Assembly: GCF_963920925.1 (NCBI RefSeq)
Contig: NZ_CAWUDI010000016.1
Span: 88,782 to 152,781 of the forward strand
Direction: 5' to 3'
Length of the DNA stretch: 64,000 bases
Source of the DNA: Rivularia sp963920925
GTDB taxonomy: Bacteria > Cyanobacteriota > Cyanobacteriia > Cyanobacteriales > Nostocaceae
In this document: piece by piece, positions 7,826-17,526 of the stretch
How the letters are laid out: each line of letters starts with the position of its first letter
How positions within the stretch are numbered: position 1 is the stretch's first letter
Notes under the pieces: model-generated
Database searches by the model: none
What the model saw: the letters and a program-made list of their open reading frames with translations, nothing else
What the model was told of the DNA's origin: nothing
Program-made: the position numbers and the translations under genes

Positions 7826-9757
7826 ATGGGTGTTATTACATTACAATCTGTCAAAAAAGATTTTGGCATTAAGGAAATTCTTAAAGATGCTTCTTTTAGC
7901 TTGGATGCTGATGAAAAAGTTGGGCTAATTGGTACTAACGGTTCTGGTAAATCTACTTTATTAAAAATGATTGCTGGGATGGAACCAATTGATGGTGGTG
8001 AAATTATTGTCAATCCCGGCGCAAAGGTTATATATTTACCGCAACAGCCAGATTTAGATGAAAGTCTCACTGTTTTAGAGCAGATATTTGCTGACAGTAG
8101 CGAGCAAATGAATTTGGTGCGCGAATATGAAGAAATTTCCGATAAATTAGCTAAAAATCCTGAAGATAATCAATTATTATCGCGTTTGGGTGAAGTAACT
8201 TCTCGGATGGATATTCTTGGTGCTTGGGAAGTTGAAACCAACGCTAAAATTATTCTTTCTCAGTTAGGAATTACAGATTTTGATGCCATAATTGGTACTT
8301 TATCTGGTGGTTATCGCAAGCGGATTGCTTTAGCAACTGCTTTGTTATCCGAACCAGATTTATTATTAATGGATGAGCCGACAAACCATTTAGATGCTGA
8401 TTCTGTGGAGTGGCTGCAAAGTTATTTGAATCGTAGAAATGGCGCTTTATTATTAATAACTCACGATAGATATTTTTTGGATAAAGTTACAAATAGAATT
8501 ATCGAAATTGACCGAGGTGATTTTTATACTTACTCCGGAAACTATTCCTATTATTTGCAAAAGAAAGCCGAAGCCGAAGAATCTGCTGCGAGCAGTCAGC
8601 AGAAATTTAAAGGAGTATTGCGGCGAGAATTAGAATGGTTAAAAAAAGGGCCAAAAGCAAGAAGTACCAAGCAAAAAGCGAGAATTGATCGAATTAGCGA
8701 AATGCGAGCAACTGAGTTTAAACAAACTCAAGGGAAAGTTGAGATTTCTACAGCTAGTCGTCGCATTGGTAAGAAAGTTATTGAAGTTAATAATATCTCG
8801 AAAATTTACGATAACCGCACTTTATTTAAAGATTTTACCTACGAATTTAGTCCGGAAGATAGAGTCGGAATTATTGGTGAAAACGGTGCTGGGAAATCCA
8901 CTTTAATCAATATTATTACCGGAAGAGAGCAACCGGATACTGGTGAAGTTGATATTGGTACTACCGTTTATATTGGTTATTTCGATCAGCATTCGGAAGA
9001 ATTGATTGGTGCTTCCAACGATTCGCAGCGGGTGATTGATTATATCAAGCAAGAAGGTGCAGAATTTATTGAAACTGCCGATGGAACTAGAATAAGTGCC
9101 TCTCAAATGTTGGAGAGGTTTTTGTTTCCCCCGAATCAACAATATGCACCGATTGATAAACTTTCCGGTGGTGAAAAACGGCGTTTATTTTTATTACGAG
9201 TTTTGATGAGTGCGCCGAATGTTTTAATATTGGACGAACCAACAAACGATTTAGACGTACAAACTTTAGCAGTATTAGAAGATTATTTAGAAGACTTCAA
9301 AGGTTGCGTAATAGTAGTATCTCACGACCGCTACTTTTTAGATAGAACAATCGATAGAATTTTTGCTTTTGAAGATACCAAGATTCGGGAATTCCCCGGT
9401 AATTATTCAGTTTATCTTGATTTTAAGAGAGCGGAAGAAGCGAAAGAAAAGCAGTTGCAAGCAGAGTTAGAGAAAAGTAAGCCAAAGGTAGCAGCGCAGA
9501 AAGTAGAAACTCAAGTAAAAAAAGAAGACAATAAAAAGAAGCGTCGTTTATCGAATTGGGAAAGGAAGGAATTCGAGCAGTTAGAAGGAAAGATTGCTCA
9601 GTTGGAAGATGAGAAAACCGAAACCGAAATGGCTCTAACCAAAGGTGCTGGAGATTATTCTAAAGTGCAGGAGCTTTTTGATAAAGTTGAGAAATTGAAG
9701 GAAGAGATTGAGAAATCTACGGAAAGGTGGATGGAATTGGCTGAGATTGATGAGTGA
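7826..9757 (+). CDS. ABC-F family ATPase (Uup/EttA-like)
   Basis: 643 residues with two ATPase domains and no membrane segments, which defines the ABC-F class. The first domain has GTNGSGKST, LSGGYRKR and LLLMDEPTNHLD. The second has GENGAGKST, LSGGEKRR and LILDEPTNDLD. The inter-domain linker contains the expected charged helix (LRRELEWLKKGPKARSTKQK). The C-terminal 90 residues form a Lys/Glu-rich coiled coil (NWERKEFEQLEGKIAQLEDE) as in Uup. ABC-F proteins act on ribosomes or, for Uup, on DNA transposition and repair. The start is ATG at 7826 with no strong ribosome binding site. Confidence 0.88.
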   Translation: MGVITLQSVKKDFGIKEILKDASFSLDADEKVGLIGTNGSGKSTLLKMIAGMEPIDGGEIIVNPGAKVIYLPQQPDLDESLTVLEQIFADSSEQMNLVREYEEISDKLAKNPEDNQLLSRLGEVTSRMDILGAWEVETNAKIILSQLGITDFDAIIGTLSGGYRKRIALATALLSEPDLLLMDEPTNHLDADSVEWLQSYLNRRNGALLLITHDRYFLDKVTNRIIEIDRGDFYTYSGNYSYYLQKKAEAEESAASSQQKFKGVLRRELEWLKKGPKARSTKQKARIDRISEMRATEFKQTQGKVEISTASRRIGKKVIEVNNISKIYDNRTLFKDFTYEFSPEDRVGIIGENGAGKSTLINIITGREQPDTGEVDIGTTVYIGYFDQHSEELIGASNDSQRVIDYIKQEGAEFIETADGTRISASQMLERFLFPPNQQYAPIDKLSGGEKRRLFLLRVLMSAPNVLILDEPTNDLDVQTLAVLEDYLEDFKGCVIVVSHDRYFLDRTIDRIFAFEDTKIREFPGNYSVYLDFKRAEEAKEKQLQAELEKSKPKVAAQKVETQVKKEDNKKKRRLSNWERKEFEQLEGKIAQLEDEKTETEMALTKGAGDYSKVQELFDKVEKLKEEIEKSTERWMELAEIDE

Positions 9758-9846
9758 ATTGGGGATTGGGCATTGGGGATTGGTAATTGGTAGTAAAGAG
9801 CAAGATGCTTTCACTACGGGGATTTGTCGCAAACGCGAAATTATTG

Positions 9847-9871
9847 TAGAGACGTAGCACTGCTACGTCTC
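9847..9871. repeat. REP-like palindrome, family A
   Basis: AGAGACGTAGCA followed by CTGCTACGTCTC is a near-perfect palindrome. The same palindrome flanks the tyrosine transposase at 56295 (56135 and 56883). It lies 43 bp upstream of the first LRR gene start. Confidence 0.75.
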
Positions 9872-9913
9872 CAGCAATTTGGAGCTATCACTTTATATTT
9901 TGATCCAGCAATC

Positions 9914-10558
9914 ATGCGTAATTACAACAAAATCAACTGGGATGAGATTCAAAAACAAATAAAACAAGCAAAAGAAGAATATTGGGGTTGTTTTAATTTA
10001 AGTAACTATGGTTTAAAGGAAATACCAACAGAAGTTTTTGAGATAGATTCTTTGTGTGAATTAGATTTAAGCTACAATCGCTTTACAAATATCCCAACAG
10101 ATATATCTCAATTAACTAATTTAAGCTATTTGATTTTAGACAACAACGAAATTACAACTCTTCCCCAAGAATTAACTCAACTGACAAATCTATACGAGCT
10201 TTATTTGGAAGAAAATGATTTAGTATCTATTCCTTCAGTTATTTTTGAAATTCCAACTTTGACTGGCTTATCTTTAAGCTTTAATCGGATAGATAAGCTT
10301 GCAGCAAATATATCTCAACTCAAAAATTTAGAATCACTTGATTTGAGAGGAAATAATTTAACAGAGCTACCAGAAGAACTTTTTGAACTTACTAATTTAA
10401 AATATCTGTTTTTGGAAGATAATCAATTAGAAGAAATTTCAAGTTCTATTGGTAAGCTGACTAATTTAAAAAAACTTACTTTATTTGATAATCCAATCAC
10501 AGAAATACCCGATTGTGTTTCTAAGGTAACTGATTTAAGCAAATCATCTGTTAATTAA
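9914..10558 (+). CDS. leucine-rich repeat protein
   Basis: 214 residues. The start at 9914 (MRNYNKINWDEIQKQIKQAK) is preferred over an open extension to 9824 because the downstream paralogue starts at the matching position and the extension is translated from a palindromic repeat. About seven LRR units of the form LxxLxxLxLxxNxLxxLP follow (for example LTNLSYLILDNNEITTLP). There is no signal peptide or membrane segment. LRRs are protein-interaction scaffolds; the partner is unknown. The next gene is a paralogue 43 bp downstream, and a third, broken copy lies at 22436. Confidence 0.8.
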   Translation: MRNYNKINWDEIQKQIKQAKEEYWGCFNLSNYGLKEIPTEVFEIDSLCELDLSYNRFTNIPTDISQLTNLSYLILDNNEITTLPQELTQLTNLYELYLEENDLVSIPSVIFEIPTLTGLSLSFNRIDKLAANISQLKNLESLDLRGNNLTELPEELFELTNLKYLFLEDNQLEEISSSIGKLTNLKKLTLFDNPITEIPDCVSKVTDLSKSSVN

Positions 10559-10601
10559 TTTGTAAATGAGTAATTTTAATTGATAAATAAAGTCGAAATT
10601 T

Positions 10602-11237
10602 ATGAGTAATTATTCTGAAATAGACTGGGATTGGTTTCACAAACGAGTAAAAGAAGCAAAAGAAACACATGATACTAGTTTTGACTTAATTAATCACGGC
10701 TTAACAGAAATACCAATCGAAGTTTTTGAGATAGAATCTTTAACTTCGTTAGATTTGAGATGGAACCGTTTGAAAATTATTTCACCAGAAATATCCAAAC
10801 TGAAAAATTTAGACGATTTACAGATGGATTCTAATCAAATCGAAACTCTTCCTAAAAGTTTTGGTGAACTGATTAATTTAAAACAACTTCATTTAGATAG
10901 AAATGAATTTACGTCTATTCCTTCAGCTATCTTTAAACTTAAAAATTTGACGTGCTTGTCTTTGGACTTTAATCAAATACAAGAGCTTCCAGCAGATATA
11001 TGTCAACTTAGAAAATTAGAATGGCTTAGTTTAGGCGATAATAAATTAAAAGAGCTACCAGAAGAGCTTTTTGAACTGATTAATTTGGAAGACTTATTTT
11101 TTGAAGATAACCAATTACAAGAAATTTCTGAATCTGTTTGTAAACTGACTAATTTGGATTTTATCGGTTTATATGATAATCCAATCAAAAAAATTCCTGA
11201 TTGCATTTCTGAAATAGTAGAATTCAATAATTTGTAG
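10602..11237 (+). CDS. leucine-rich repeat protein, tandem paralogue
   Basis: 211 residues with the same layout as the preceding gene: a short helical cap (WFHKRVKEAKE), about seven LRR units and the ending NPIKKIPDCISEIVEFNNL. The tandem arrangement indicates local duplication. It converges on the BtuC-like permease gene, with 13 bp between the two stops and no room for a terminator. Function unknown; a cytosolic interaction protein is likely. Confidence 0.8.
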   Translation: MSNYSEIDWDWFHKRVKEAKETHDTSFDLINHGLTEIPIEVFEIESLTSLDLRWNRLKIISPEISKLKNLDDLQMDSNQIETLPKSFGELINLKQLHLDRNEFTSIPSAIFKLKNLTCLSLDFNQIQELPADICQLRKLEWLSLGDNKLKELPEELFELINLEDLFFEDNQLQEISESVCKLTNLDFIGLYDNPIKKIPDCISEIVEFNNL

Positions 11238-11250
11238 GATGTTTTAATAC

Positions 11251-12339
11251 TCAAGAAAAACGGGAACGACGATGCAAAATTACCCACATCACAACTGGAG
11301 TACCAATCAAAGCAGTAACGGAATTTAAAGGTAAAACAGCCTCGCTTCCCGGTAACTGGGATACCAAATCTGCTATCAAAGCCAATATTGCACCCATCAC
11401 GGCTACAACGGGAATCAATATTTTATGGTTTACAGTTTTAAATAAATTGCGACACAGGTGAGGAACTATAACACCTAAAAATCCAATCGGACCGCAAAAA
11501 GCAGTAATTGCACCTGCTAAAATTGAAGCGCTGGTGATAATCCAGAATCTTGTTTGTTGTAGTGCTAAACCCAAAGTTTGAGCTTGAGATTCACCTAAAA
11601 GCATTACATTCAAAGCTTTTGATAATAGCAAAGCTATAGTTAATCCTAACATTATTACAGGCGCTAAAATTACCATTTGTCGCCAAGTGACACCGCCAAA
11701 ACTTCCAAAAGTCCACTGTAAATATGATTGGATTTGATTATTTTCACTAAAATGCAGCAAAATACTCACAATAGCGCTAGTCGCATAACCAAATAATAAT
11801 CCCAAAATTAGTAGCGTCATCGAATCAGGTACGCGATGAGATATTAATAAGACCATTCCTAACACTAATGCTGCACCCAGACAAGCTGCTATAACTAAAC
11901 TTAAATCGTCAATTATTCCCAATTTTATCAGCCATACACCCATACCAGTAGTGTTTGTTGCCAGTACCACTAACGCTACTCCTAAAGAAGCACCGGAACT
12001 AATTCCTAATACAAATGGTCCCGCAAGGGGGTTTTTAAAAAGCGTTTGCATTTCTAAACCACTTACACCCAAAGCAGCACCAGCTAAAGTAGCAGTTAAA
12101 GCTTTTGGTAAGCGAAATTTGAGAATAATAGTAGTCCAAGTAGCTTTTTCTGATTCTCCTCCCAACAGAATAATAATTACTTGTTGAATCGGAATATTGA
12201 CAGAACCAAAAGCTAAATTTAATAAAAATACGAATATTAAGCTACCGATCAAAATAGGAAAAATAATGACTTGCCAACTTCTATTATTTTTTAATTTGTT
12301 TTTATCTTTTTTGTTATTTCTGTAACTACGTGTAAACAT
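11251..12339 (-). CDS. btuC: BtuC/FecCD-type ABC transporter permease
   Basis: 362 residues, with a Lys/Asn-rich N-terminus and then eight to ten membrane segments. Typical family signatures are present: LPKALTATLAGAALGVSG, FKNPLAGPFVLGISSGASLG and GFLGVIVPHLCR. The family imports cobalamin, iron siderophores or haem together with a binding lipoprotein and an ATPase. I call it B12-related because of the riboswitch-controlled receptor, binding protein and metE upstream on the same strand. No partner ATPase (BtuD) is present in this window. The start at 12339 lacks a clear ribosome binding site. Confidence 0.72.
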   Translation of the reverse strand: MFTRSYRNNKKDKNKLKNNRSWQVIIFPILIGSLIFVFLLNLAFGSVNIPIQQVIIILLGGESEKATWTTIILKFRLPKALTATLAGAALGVSGLEMQTLFKNPLAGPFVLGISSGASLGVALVVLATNTTGMGVWLIKLGIIDDLSLVIAACLGAALVLGMVLLISHRVPDSMTLLILGLLFGYATSAIVSILLHFSENNQIQSYLQWTFGSFGGVTWRQMVILAPVIMLGLTIALLLSKALNVMLLGESQAQTLGLALQQTRFWIITSASILAGAITAFCGPIGFLGVIVPHLCRNLFKTVNHKILIPVVAVMGAILALIADLVSQLPGSEAVLPLNSVTALIGTPVVMWVILHRRSRFS

Positions 12340-12391
12340 ACAGTTATTTCAAGGGTAAGAAAATATCAATCTATCCTAAGTTAAATATTTG

Positions 12392-12853
12392 TTATTTATA
12401 ACCTATTTTTTCTGTTTGAAATGAGTTAAAAGTGGATTGAAATTCCACTAATTGTTTACGGACAGTTTGGAAACATTGCGGTGGTGTAATTGGCAAATTA
12501 GTTAAATAACAAAAAGCAACTTGATTTCTATACTCCAACAAAAACACAGCATCTTTTTCTGGATTATAGCTATCTACAGCTTGCAGAATATGACCGTTCA
12601 TGAAGTGTCTTTGTAAGAGTACAGTATCTGGTGCTGCTAACCAAGCATTGAGAAAAGGTGCAAGATTTTGACGGGGAACAAAATGCGCTTTAAATGTTTC
12701 CCCAGAAACACCTAAATGAGGTGAATTCGTACTGCAAATAACAATACCACGTTCTCCGTTAGAATAGCCAAGCCAAGCATTGTAGCCAATAGCAATTAAG
12801 TTGGTGGAAATAAAATTTTGTTGCCAATCTTGGGAGTTGATGTCTGGGGTCAT
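12392..12853 (-). CDS. unknown protein, paralogue of the metE-linked gene
   Basis: 153 residues, soluble, with no signal peptide. It shares with the protein at 14071 the segments IGYNAWLGYSNGERGIVIC, WLAAPDTV...ILQAVDSYNPEKDAVFLL and the ending PPQCFQTVRKQLVEF. No known catalytic motif is visible. It sits between the Rieske gene and the BtuC-like permease on the minus strand. I infer a role connected with cobalamin or its receptor. A short decayed stretch resembling its 3' end lies at 22357-22405. Confidence 0.6.
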   Translation of the reverse strand: MTPDINSQDWQQNFISTNLIAIGYNAWLGYSNGERGIVICSTNSPHLGVSGETFKAHFVPRQNLAPFLNAWLAAPDTVLLQRHFMNGHILQAVDSYNPEKDAVFLLEYRNQVAFCYLTNLPITPPQCFQTVRKQLVEFQSTFNSFQTEKIGYK

Positions 12854-12940
12854 CTGAATATTAAACTCCTATTATAGTTTGGTAGATGCTGTTGCGTATT
12901 CATTCGCAATATTTGAATCAAATTGTATTTATGAGAACCA

Positions 12941-13363
12941 TCAAACAGGTCTTACCATTACTGTATTTAACAGTATCCTGGCTTCATAAGTTGAAAGTGG
13001 TTTTGCTGCTGGTCCATTTTGGACTTTACCATCAGTGGTGAATTCTGAAGCATGACAGGGACATAAAAAGATATTTTCTTCTGCTTCCCAATCCACGGTA
13101 CAACCAAGGTGAGTGCATGTTGGATTAACAGCAACCAAGTTTTTACTTTTAGATGTACCAATTACTAAAATTGCACCCAAAGACGATTCTTCTTTTAAGA
13201 TTTGACCAGTTTTATCTAACTCTTCTACAGTTCCTACAGAAATCCATTTTCTATATTTTGATTTTAGTTTGGGTTTGGCTGCGTAACTTGCAGCAAACAA
13301 TATAGGCGAACAACTTACAAATAAGCTTACACTAAATAAAGTAAGAAAGTTACGACGGTTCAT
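12941..13363 (-). CDS. exported Rieske [2Fe-2S] protein
   Basis: 140 residues. The N-terminus MNRRNFLTLFSVSLFVSC has a twin-arginine-like RR followed by a hydrophobic stretch, so export with a folded cluster is likely. Both cluster-binding motifs are intact: CTHLGC (Cys83, His85, Cys88) and CPCH (Cys101, Cys103, His104). It is shorter than the cytochrome b6f Rieske protein and lacks its hinge, so it is a stand-alone electron carrier. It lies inside the B12-linked minus-strand run and could pass electrons during metal or corrin handling, which is inference. Confidence 0.8.
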   Translation of the reverse strand: MNRRNFLTLFSVSLFVSCSPILFAASYAAKPKLKSKYRKWISVGTVEELDKTGQILKEESSLGAILVIGTSKSKNLVAVNPTCTHLGCTVDWEAEENIFLCPCHASEFTTDGKVQNGPAAKPLSTYEARILLNTVMVRPV

Positions 13364-13536
13364 ATAATTTTAAGAAGATAATTACGTTTGAGAATAAGCA
13401 AAAATAAATTTACATAAAAGGCATAGAGTATTAATAAATATAATTAAATCCACTTACTCTATACCTTAGAGGTAGTTACACCCTATATTTATAATTAATC
13501 AGAAATTAGTTAGAGGTTACGACGGTAAAATAAATC

Positions 13537-13929
13537 CTACGGTAAACTATTTCGCAGTTTACGCAGACAGTTTATCGATGCAACACAATCACAACCAAAC
13601 ATATCTACAGCAGCATCACTTTCTGCATCTGTAACAGCAAGTAACGCATTCTCATTATTTACATCGGCAGCATCAATTTGTGGATTACCTTTTTTTAAAT
13701 GAGATAATTCTTCTGCTTTAGCACAGAAAAATTTCCCGAATTTTGGATGTTTCACACAAGCCTTTTCGCTTTCTGCGGAAACTGGTGTAACGTTAGCATC
13801 TGAACGTTCTACTGGTTGTACTTTCTTAGCGGTTTCGTTAGCTACGGCTATTTTTCCAGTCATTAATAATGTACCTAGAGAAATAAAAGCTAAAGGTTTT
13901 CTTTGTAAATTAGTTAGTAACTTTATCAC
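13537..13929 (-). CDS. small secreted Cys-containing protein, unknown
   Basis: 130 residues starting from GTG at 13929, with TAGGA upstream. A hydrophobic stretch at residues 12-30 ending AVANE suggests a Sec signal peptide. The mature part is acidic and carries Cys58, Cys69 and a C-terminal FGCDCVASINC cluster (Cys113, Cys115, Cys121) followed by a basic end. Two pairs of Cys and one CxC suggest metal binding or disulfides. I recognise no family. It lies between the Rieske gene and a metE-linked unknown gene in the same orientation, so a periplasmic metal or corrin role is possible. Confidence 0.55.
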   Translation of the reverse strand: MIKLLTNLQRKPLAFISLGTLLMTGKIAVANETAKKVQPVERSDANVTPVSAESEKACVKHPKFGKFFCAKAEELSHLKKGNPQIDAADVNNENALLAVTDAESDAAVDMFGCDCVASINCLRKLRNSLP

Positions 13930-14070
13930 TTGATTTTCCTACAAATACAGAGGTTAGCATCATCAATCAATTCTAAATTCAGTGGACGAGAATAATTCTC
14001 ATCATGTTCCTTGAATTAATTAGGTGTAACACATTATTTGTTTTTTGACGATGTAGGAACTTTGTTTTTT

Positions 14071-14487
14071 TTACGAAATGTAAATAGAAAACTCATCCCA
14101 GCGCTGACGTACCTGTTGGTAACATTCTAAGGGTGTCATTAGAGGTTTTTGTAAAAGATTGACTTCGATTTGTGAACCATCTTTAACTAAGAGAACCATA
14201 TCTTGTTGAGGTTTATAAGTATCAACTGTTTGCAAGATATGATAAATAGTATCTGGTGCTACCATCCACTCGTGTAAATAAGCTTTGAGGTCTGTTTGGA
14301 TGAGAAAATGGGTACTGATTATTTCATCTGCACAGTGATATTTACTACGGATAGTAGAAAAAGGAACGCGGGGTAAATCTACTTTTTTGATATGACAAAA
14401 AACTGCCCCACGTCCTAGCTTGGAAAAACCTTTCCAAGCTGTATAACCAATTAGTAAAAAATTGCTTAAATTCAATTCTTTTGACAA
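14071..14487 (-). CDS. unknown protein translationally coupled to metE
   Basis: 138 residues from a TTG start at 14487, only 6 bp after the metE stop. AAGGAG lies inside the end of metE, which supports coupling. It is paralogous to the protein at 12392 (shared YTAWKGFSKLGRGAVFC, WMVAPDTIYHILQTVDTYKP, TPLECYQQVRQRWDEF). No signal peptide or membrane segment is visible. Its position under the same cobalamin riboswitch as metE suggests a role when B12 is limiting. Function unknown. Confidence 0.65.
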   Translation of the reverse strand: MSKELNLSNFLLIGYTAWKGFSKLGRGAVFCHIKKVDLPRVPFSTIRSKYHCADEIISTHFLIQTDLKAYLHEWMVAPDTIYHILQTVDTYKPQQDMVLLVKDGSQIEVNLLQKPLMTPLECYQQVRQRWDEFSIYIS

Positions 14488-14493
14488 TTTAAG

Positions 14494-16836
14494 TTAGTCT
14501 CCTTTGGTAAGATTAGCTTCCTCCCGCAGTTTTTTAGCTGCTGAAACCATATTTTTTAAAGCTGGAATTACCTCTTCCCAACGACGAGTTTTTAATCCAC
14601 AATCAGGATTTACCCAAATTTGTTGAACGGGTAAATTAGCAATTCCTGTGCGTAATTGAGATAGCATTTGCTCACTGGTCGGAATGGCTGGGCTATGGAC
14701 ATCATAAACACCATTTCCTACTTGTTTAGAATAGCCTCCATCCGTTAATTCATACAGGGTTTCATTGTTACTACGACTATTTTCAATCGATAAAACATCT
14801 GCATCTAAACGTTCAATATGGGAGATAATATCGCCGAACTCGGAATAACACATATGGGTATGAATTTGTGTTTCTGGTTTAGCAATTCCTGCACTCAATT
14901 TAAAGGAATCAACAGCCCAAGATAAATACTGATTCCATTGCTCTTGTTTCAATGGTAAACCTTCACGTAATGCAGGTTCATCTATTTGAATAATCTTTGC
15001 ACCAACTGCTTCTAAATCTGTAACTTCATCCCGCAATGCTAAGGCAATTTGATAAGCTTGTTCTTGACGAGGAATATCTGTTCTAGTATATGACCAATTT
15101 ACCATAGTTACTGGTCCCGTCAGCATTCCCTTGACTGGTTTTGCTGTCAAAGATTGAGCATAGATAAATTCATCTACTGTCATTGCTTGGGTGCGAATCA
15201 CATCCCCATAAATAATTGGTGGACGCACGCAGCGACTACCATAACTTTGTACCCAGCCATTTTGAGTAAAAGCAAAACCTTGTAGCTGTTGACCAAAGTA
15301 TTCCACCATGTCCGTGCGTTCAAATTCTCCATGTACTAAAACATCAAGCTCTGCTTCTTCTTGGGTTTTGATACATTCGAGAATTTGAGACTTAATCGCT
15401 GTTTGATAATCTTCCTGACTGATTTCACCTCGTTTGTAACGAACTCGCAGTTTACGTACTTCTGATGTTTGGGGAAAGGAACCAATAGTAGTTGTGGGAA
15501 AAGCAGGTAATGAAATTTGTAACGAACGTCTTAAATCATAGGATAAATTGCGTTCAAAATCTTTGGTTATTAGTGATTTGAGTTGTTGCTGAACTTTTTG
15601 ATTTGTCGGACTAAAACGGCGAAATTCTTCCCAGGCTGTTTCAATTGATTTTTGGTCTTTTTTGTATCGAGTAACTGTGAGCTTATTAGCATCAAATTTT
15701 GACTGATCTTGGTCGTTATTTCGATTGATATTGGTTAAAGATTCATGGTTACATTCAGAATCGCAAACTGTAATTTTCTGAGCTAAAAATACTACTTCTT
15801 GTAGCTTTTGTTCTGCAAAACTCAATACATTGCGTAAAGGTTCGGGAAGTTGTTTTTCTCGTGTTGCGTCGTAGGGTACGAACTGTAAGGAAGCAGAAGG
15901 CTGCATTTCAAATTCACTGACTATATCTTTGATAGTTTCCAACTTGGGAATAACTTCTTCAGGACGAATTTGCCAAATATTTCTTGCATCTACTATTCCT
16001 ACTCCCAAACGCTTATCTTTGGGGAAACCATAGGTTTTGATTAACTCTAAATTACGTCCGCGAGTCAAATCTAAACTAATTGCGTTTACAGGTAAATCCA
16101 TTACCCAGCTATAGTTTTCACCCAAGTCATCAAAGTAAGTGACTAAATTAAGCGGTATTCCTACATTAGACAGGGAATTATATACAGTTTGATAATGTTG
16201 CTTCCAATTATTTGCATCTCCTAGTACCAGCGCAGGTTCGTGAATTTGTACTTCGGTAATACCCAGAGATTTTAATTCGGTAAGCAGGTTAATATAAAGC
16301 GGAATTAACACAGAAATAGCTTTACCAATATTCACCTCTAACTTACTCAAACGTAGCAAAGTACAGGGACCAAAAACGATAGGAATTGCACGTTTTCCTA
16401 AGATTTTCTGAGAGCGAGTAACTCTTTCTATAAAATCACTCCAATCTGCTGTTAAAACTTCATTAGATATTTCTGGAACTAAATAGTGATAGTTGGTATC
16501 AAACCATTTTGTCATTTCCAGCGCGGGTATTTCTTCCTTACCCCTAGCCATTGCAAAATAACGTTCTAACCCAGAAAATTGCTGAAATCGTTCGGGAATT
16601 AAACCGAAACGGAATGTCCAATCAAGGATGTGGTCATAAAGTGTTGTATCGCCAACTGCAATTTTATCAATACCTGTATCTAGTTGGGTTTTCCAGTTAG
16701 CTTCCTCGACTTCTTTGACTGTTTCTAATAGCGATTCTGATGCTATTTTCCCACTCCAAAAAGCTTCTAATGCTTTCTTGACTTCCCGGTTTTTACCAAT
16801 GCGGGGATAACCTAAAGTCGCAGTTTTAATTTTCAT
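14494..16836 (-). CDS. metE: cobalamin-independent methionine synthase
   Basis: 780 residues, the normal MetE length. It transfers the methyl group of 5-methyltetrahydropteroyl-triglutamate to homocysteine in the cytoplasm. The N-terminal barrel opens TATLGYPRIGKNREVKKALE. The C-terminal catalytic barrel has TTIGSFPQTSEVR, the zinc ligands in IHTHMCYSEF (His and Cys) and VNPDCGLKTR (Cys). A poorly conserved linker (residues about 352-395) joins the halves. It lies downstream of the DUF1636 gene and a cobalamin riboswitch, the expected control for a B12-independent enzyme that is made only when B12 is scarce. Confidence 0.96.
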   Translation of the reverse strand: MKIKTATLGYPRIGKNREVKKALEAFWSGKIASESLLETVKEVEEANWKTQLDTGIDKIAVGDTTLYDHILDWTFRFGLIPERFQQFSGLERYFAMARGKEEIPALEMTKWFDTNYHYLVPEISNEVLTADWSDFIERVTRSQKILGKRAIPIVFGPCTLLRLSKLEVNIGKAISVLIPLYINLLTELKSLGITEVQIHEPALVLGDANNWKQHYQTVYNSLSNVGIPLNLVTYFDDLGENYSWVMDLPVNAISLDLTRGRNLELIKTYGFPKDKRLGVGIVDARNIWQIRPEEVIPKLETIKDIVSEFEMQPSASLQFVPYDATREKQLPEPLRNVLSFAEQKLQEVVFLAQKITVCDSECNHESLTNINRNNDQDQSKFDANKLTVTRYKKDQKSIETAWEEFRRFSPTNQKVQQQLKSLITKDFERNLSYDLRRSLQISLPAFPTTTIGSFPQTSEVRKLRVRYKRGEISQEDYQTAIKSQILECIKTQEEAELDVLVHGEFERTDMVEYFGQQLQGFAFTQNGWVQSYGSRCVRPPIIYGDVIRTQAMTVDEFIYAQSLTAKPVKGMLTGPVTMVNWSYTRTDIPRQEQAYQIALALRDEVTDLEAVGAKIIQIDEPALREGLPLKQEQWNQYLSWAVDSFKLSAGIAKPETQIHTHMCYSEFGDIISHIERLDADVLSIENSRSNNETLYELTDGGYSKQVGNGVYDVHSPAIPTSEQMLSQLRTGIANLPVQQIWVNPDCGLKTRRWEEVIPALKNMVSAAKKLREEANLTKGD

Positions 16837-17061
16837 TTTTCCCTGTGTATGAGTGTGGGTGAGTTCTATATGAAATAGGGGTTTTGATTGGGAAAATTTC
16901 TCTCCTAGCAGGAAAGAAACTTTGAGATTTAATTTTTCTAGGAATTAACCCAAATCTTTGAAATCGAAATATTTGCAAACTAATTCCAGCAGTTGTTCAA
17001 ACAGGTGTCCAACTGCAAGTTAATTACGATAAGATTTTGCTGCAATTAAATTCTGAAACCC

Positions 17062-17487
17062 TTAATTGCACAATTCCATTTCAAGATTTTCCTTTTCTAC
17101 AGGAACCTGTACTGCTGGAATCCTCGCTAAAATACCTTTCTTCAGCGGTTGGGGACGTTCAGCCCAAGGTAAGGAACCTTCTGGATGTACGTAATACTTA
17201 CCCGCACAATCGAATACACCTTTAACTTCTACGGGAGTTAAATCAGAGGAAATATCGCCAAAAAGATACGTAGTTTTACCAGGTGAAGCGAAGGAAATTA
17301 CACAAGAGCGATTGCAAGCGCTCATGCATTCGACTGGTTGAATAGTAAATTCTTGGTTTAAATCCCAATTATGATAATCATTTTTCAAGCGTTTAAGTAG
17401 CTTTTCACCACCACTTTCACCGACACGCTTACCGTTTTCCCACTTGCTTGCACAAGTTGTACAAACAAATATTGTATGTGCCTTCAT
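17062..17487 (-). CDS. DUF1636 metal-binding ferredoxin-like protein
   Basis: 141 residues with ATG at 17487 and GAGG upstream. Cysteines are at 9 and 12 (CTTC) and at 54, 58 and 62 (CMSACNRSC), consistent with a thioredoxin-like [2Fe-2S] fold of the DUF1636 type. From memory the family is recurrently linked to cobalamin riboswitches and cobalt or B12 genes. It is the first gene after the riboswitch at 17527 and precedes metE by about 225 bp. The exact role (metal sensing, delivery or corrin repair) is unknown. Confidence 0.8.
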   Translation of the reverse strand: MKAHTIFVCTTCASKWENGKRVGESGGEKLLKRLKNDYHNWDLNQEFTIQPVECMSACNRSCVISFASPGKTTYLFGDISSDLTPVEVKGVFDCAGKYYVHPEGSLPWAERPQPLKKGILARIPAVQVPVEKENLEMELCN

Positions 17488-17526
17488 CTATACCTCGTAG
17501 ATTTAGCTATGTTTTTGTTGATTTTT

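Noticed and set aside
9824..9913. Longer N-terminus for the first LRR protein
   Set aside because: The extra codons are read from a REP-like palindrome and are absent from the tandem paralogue.
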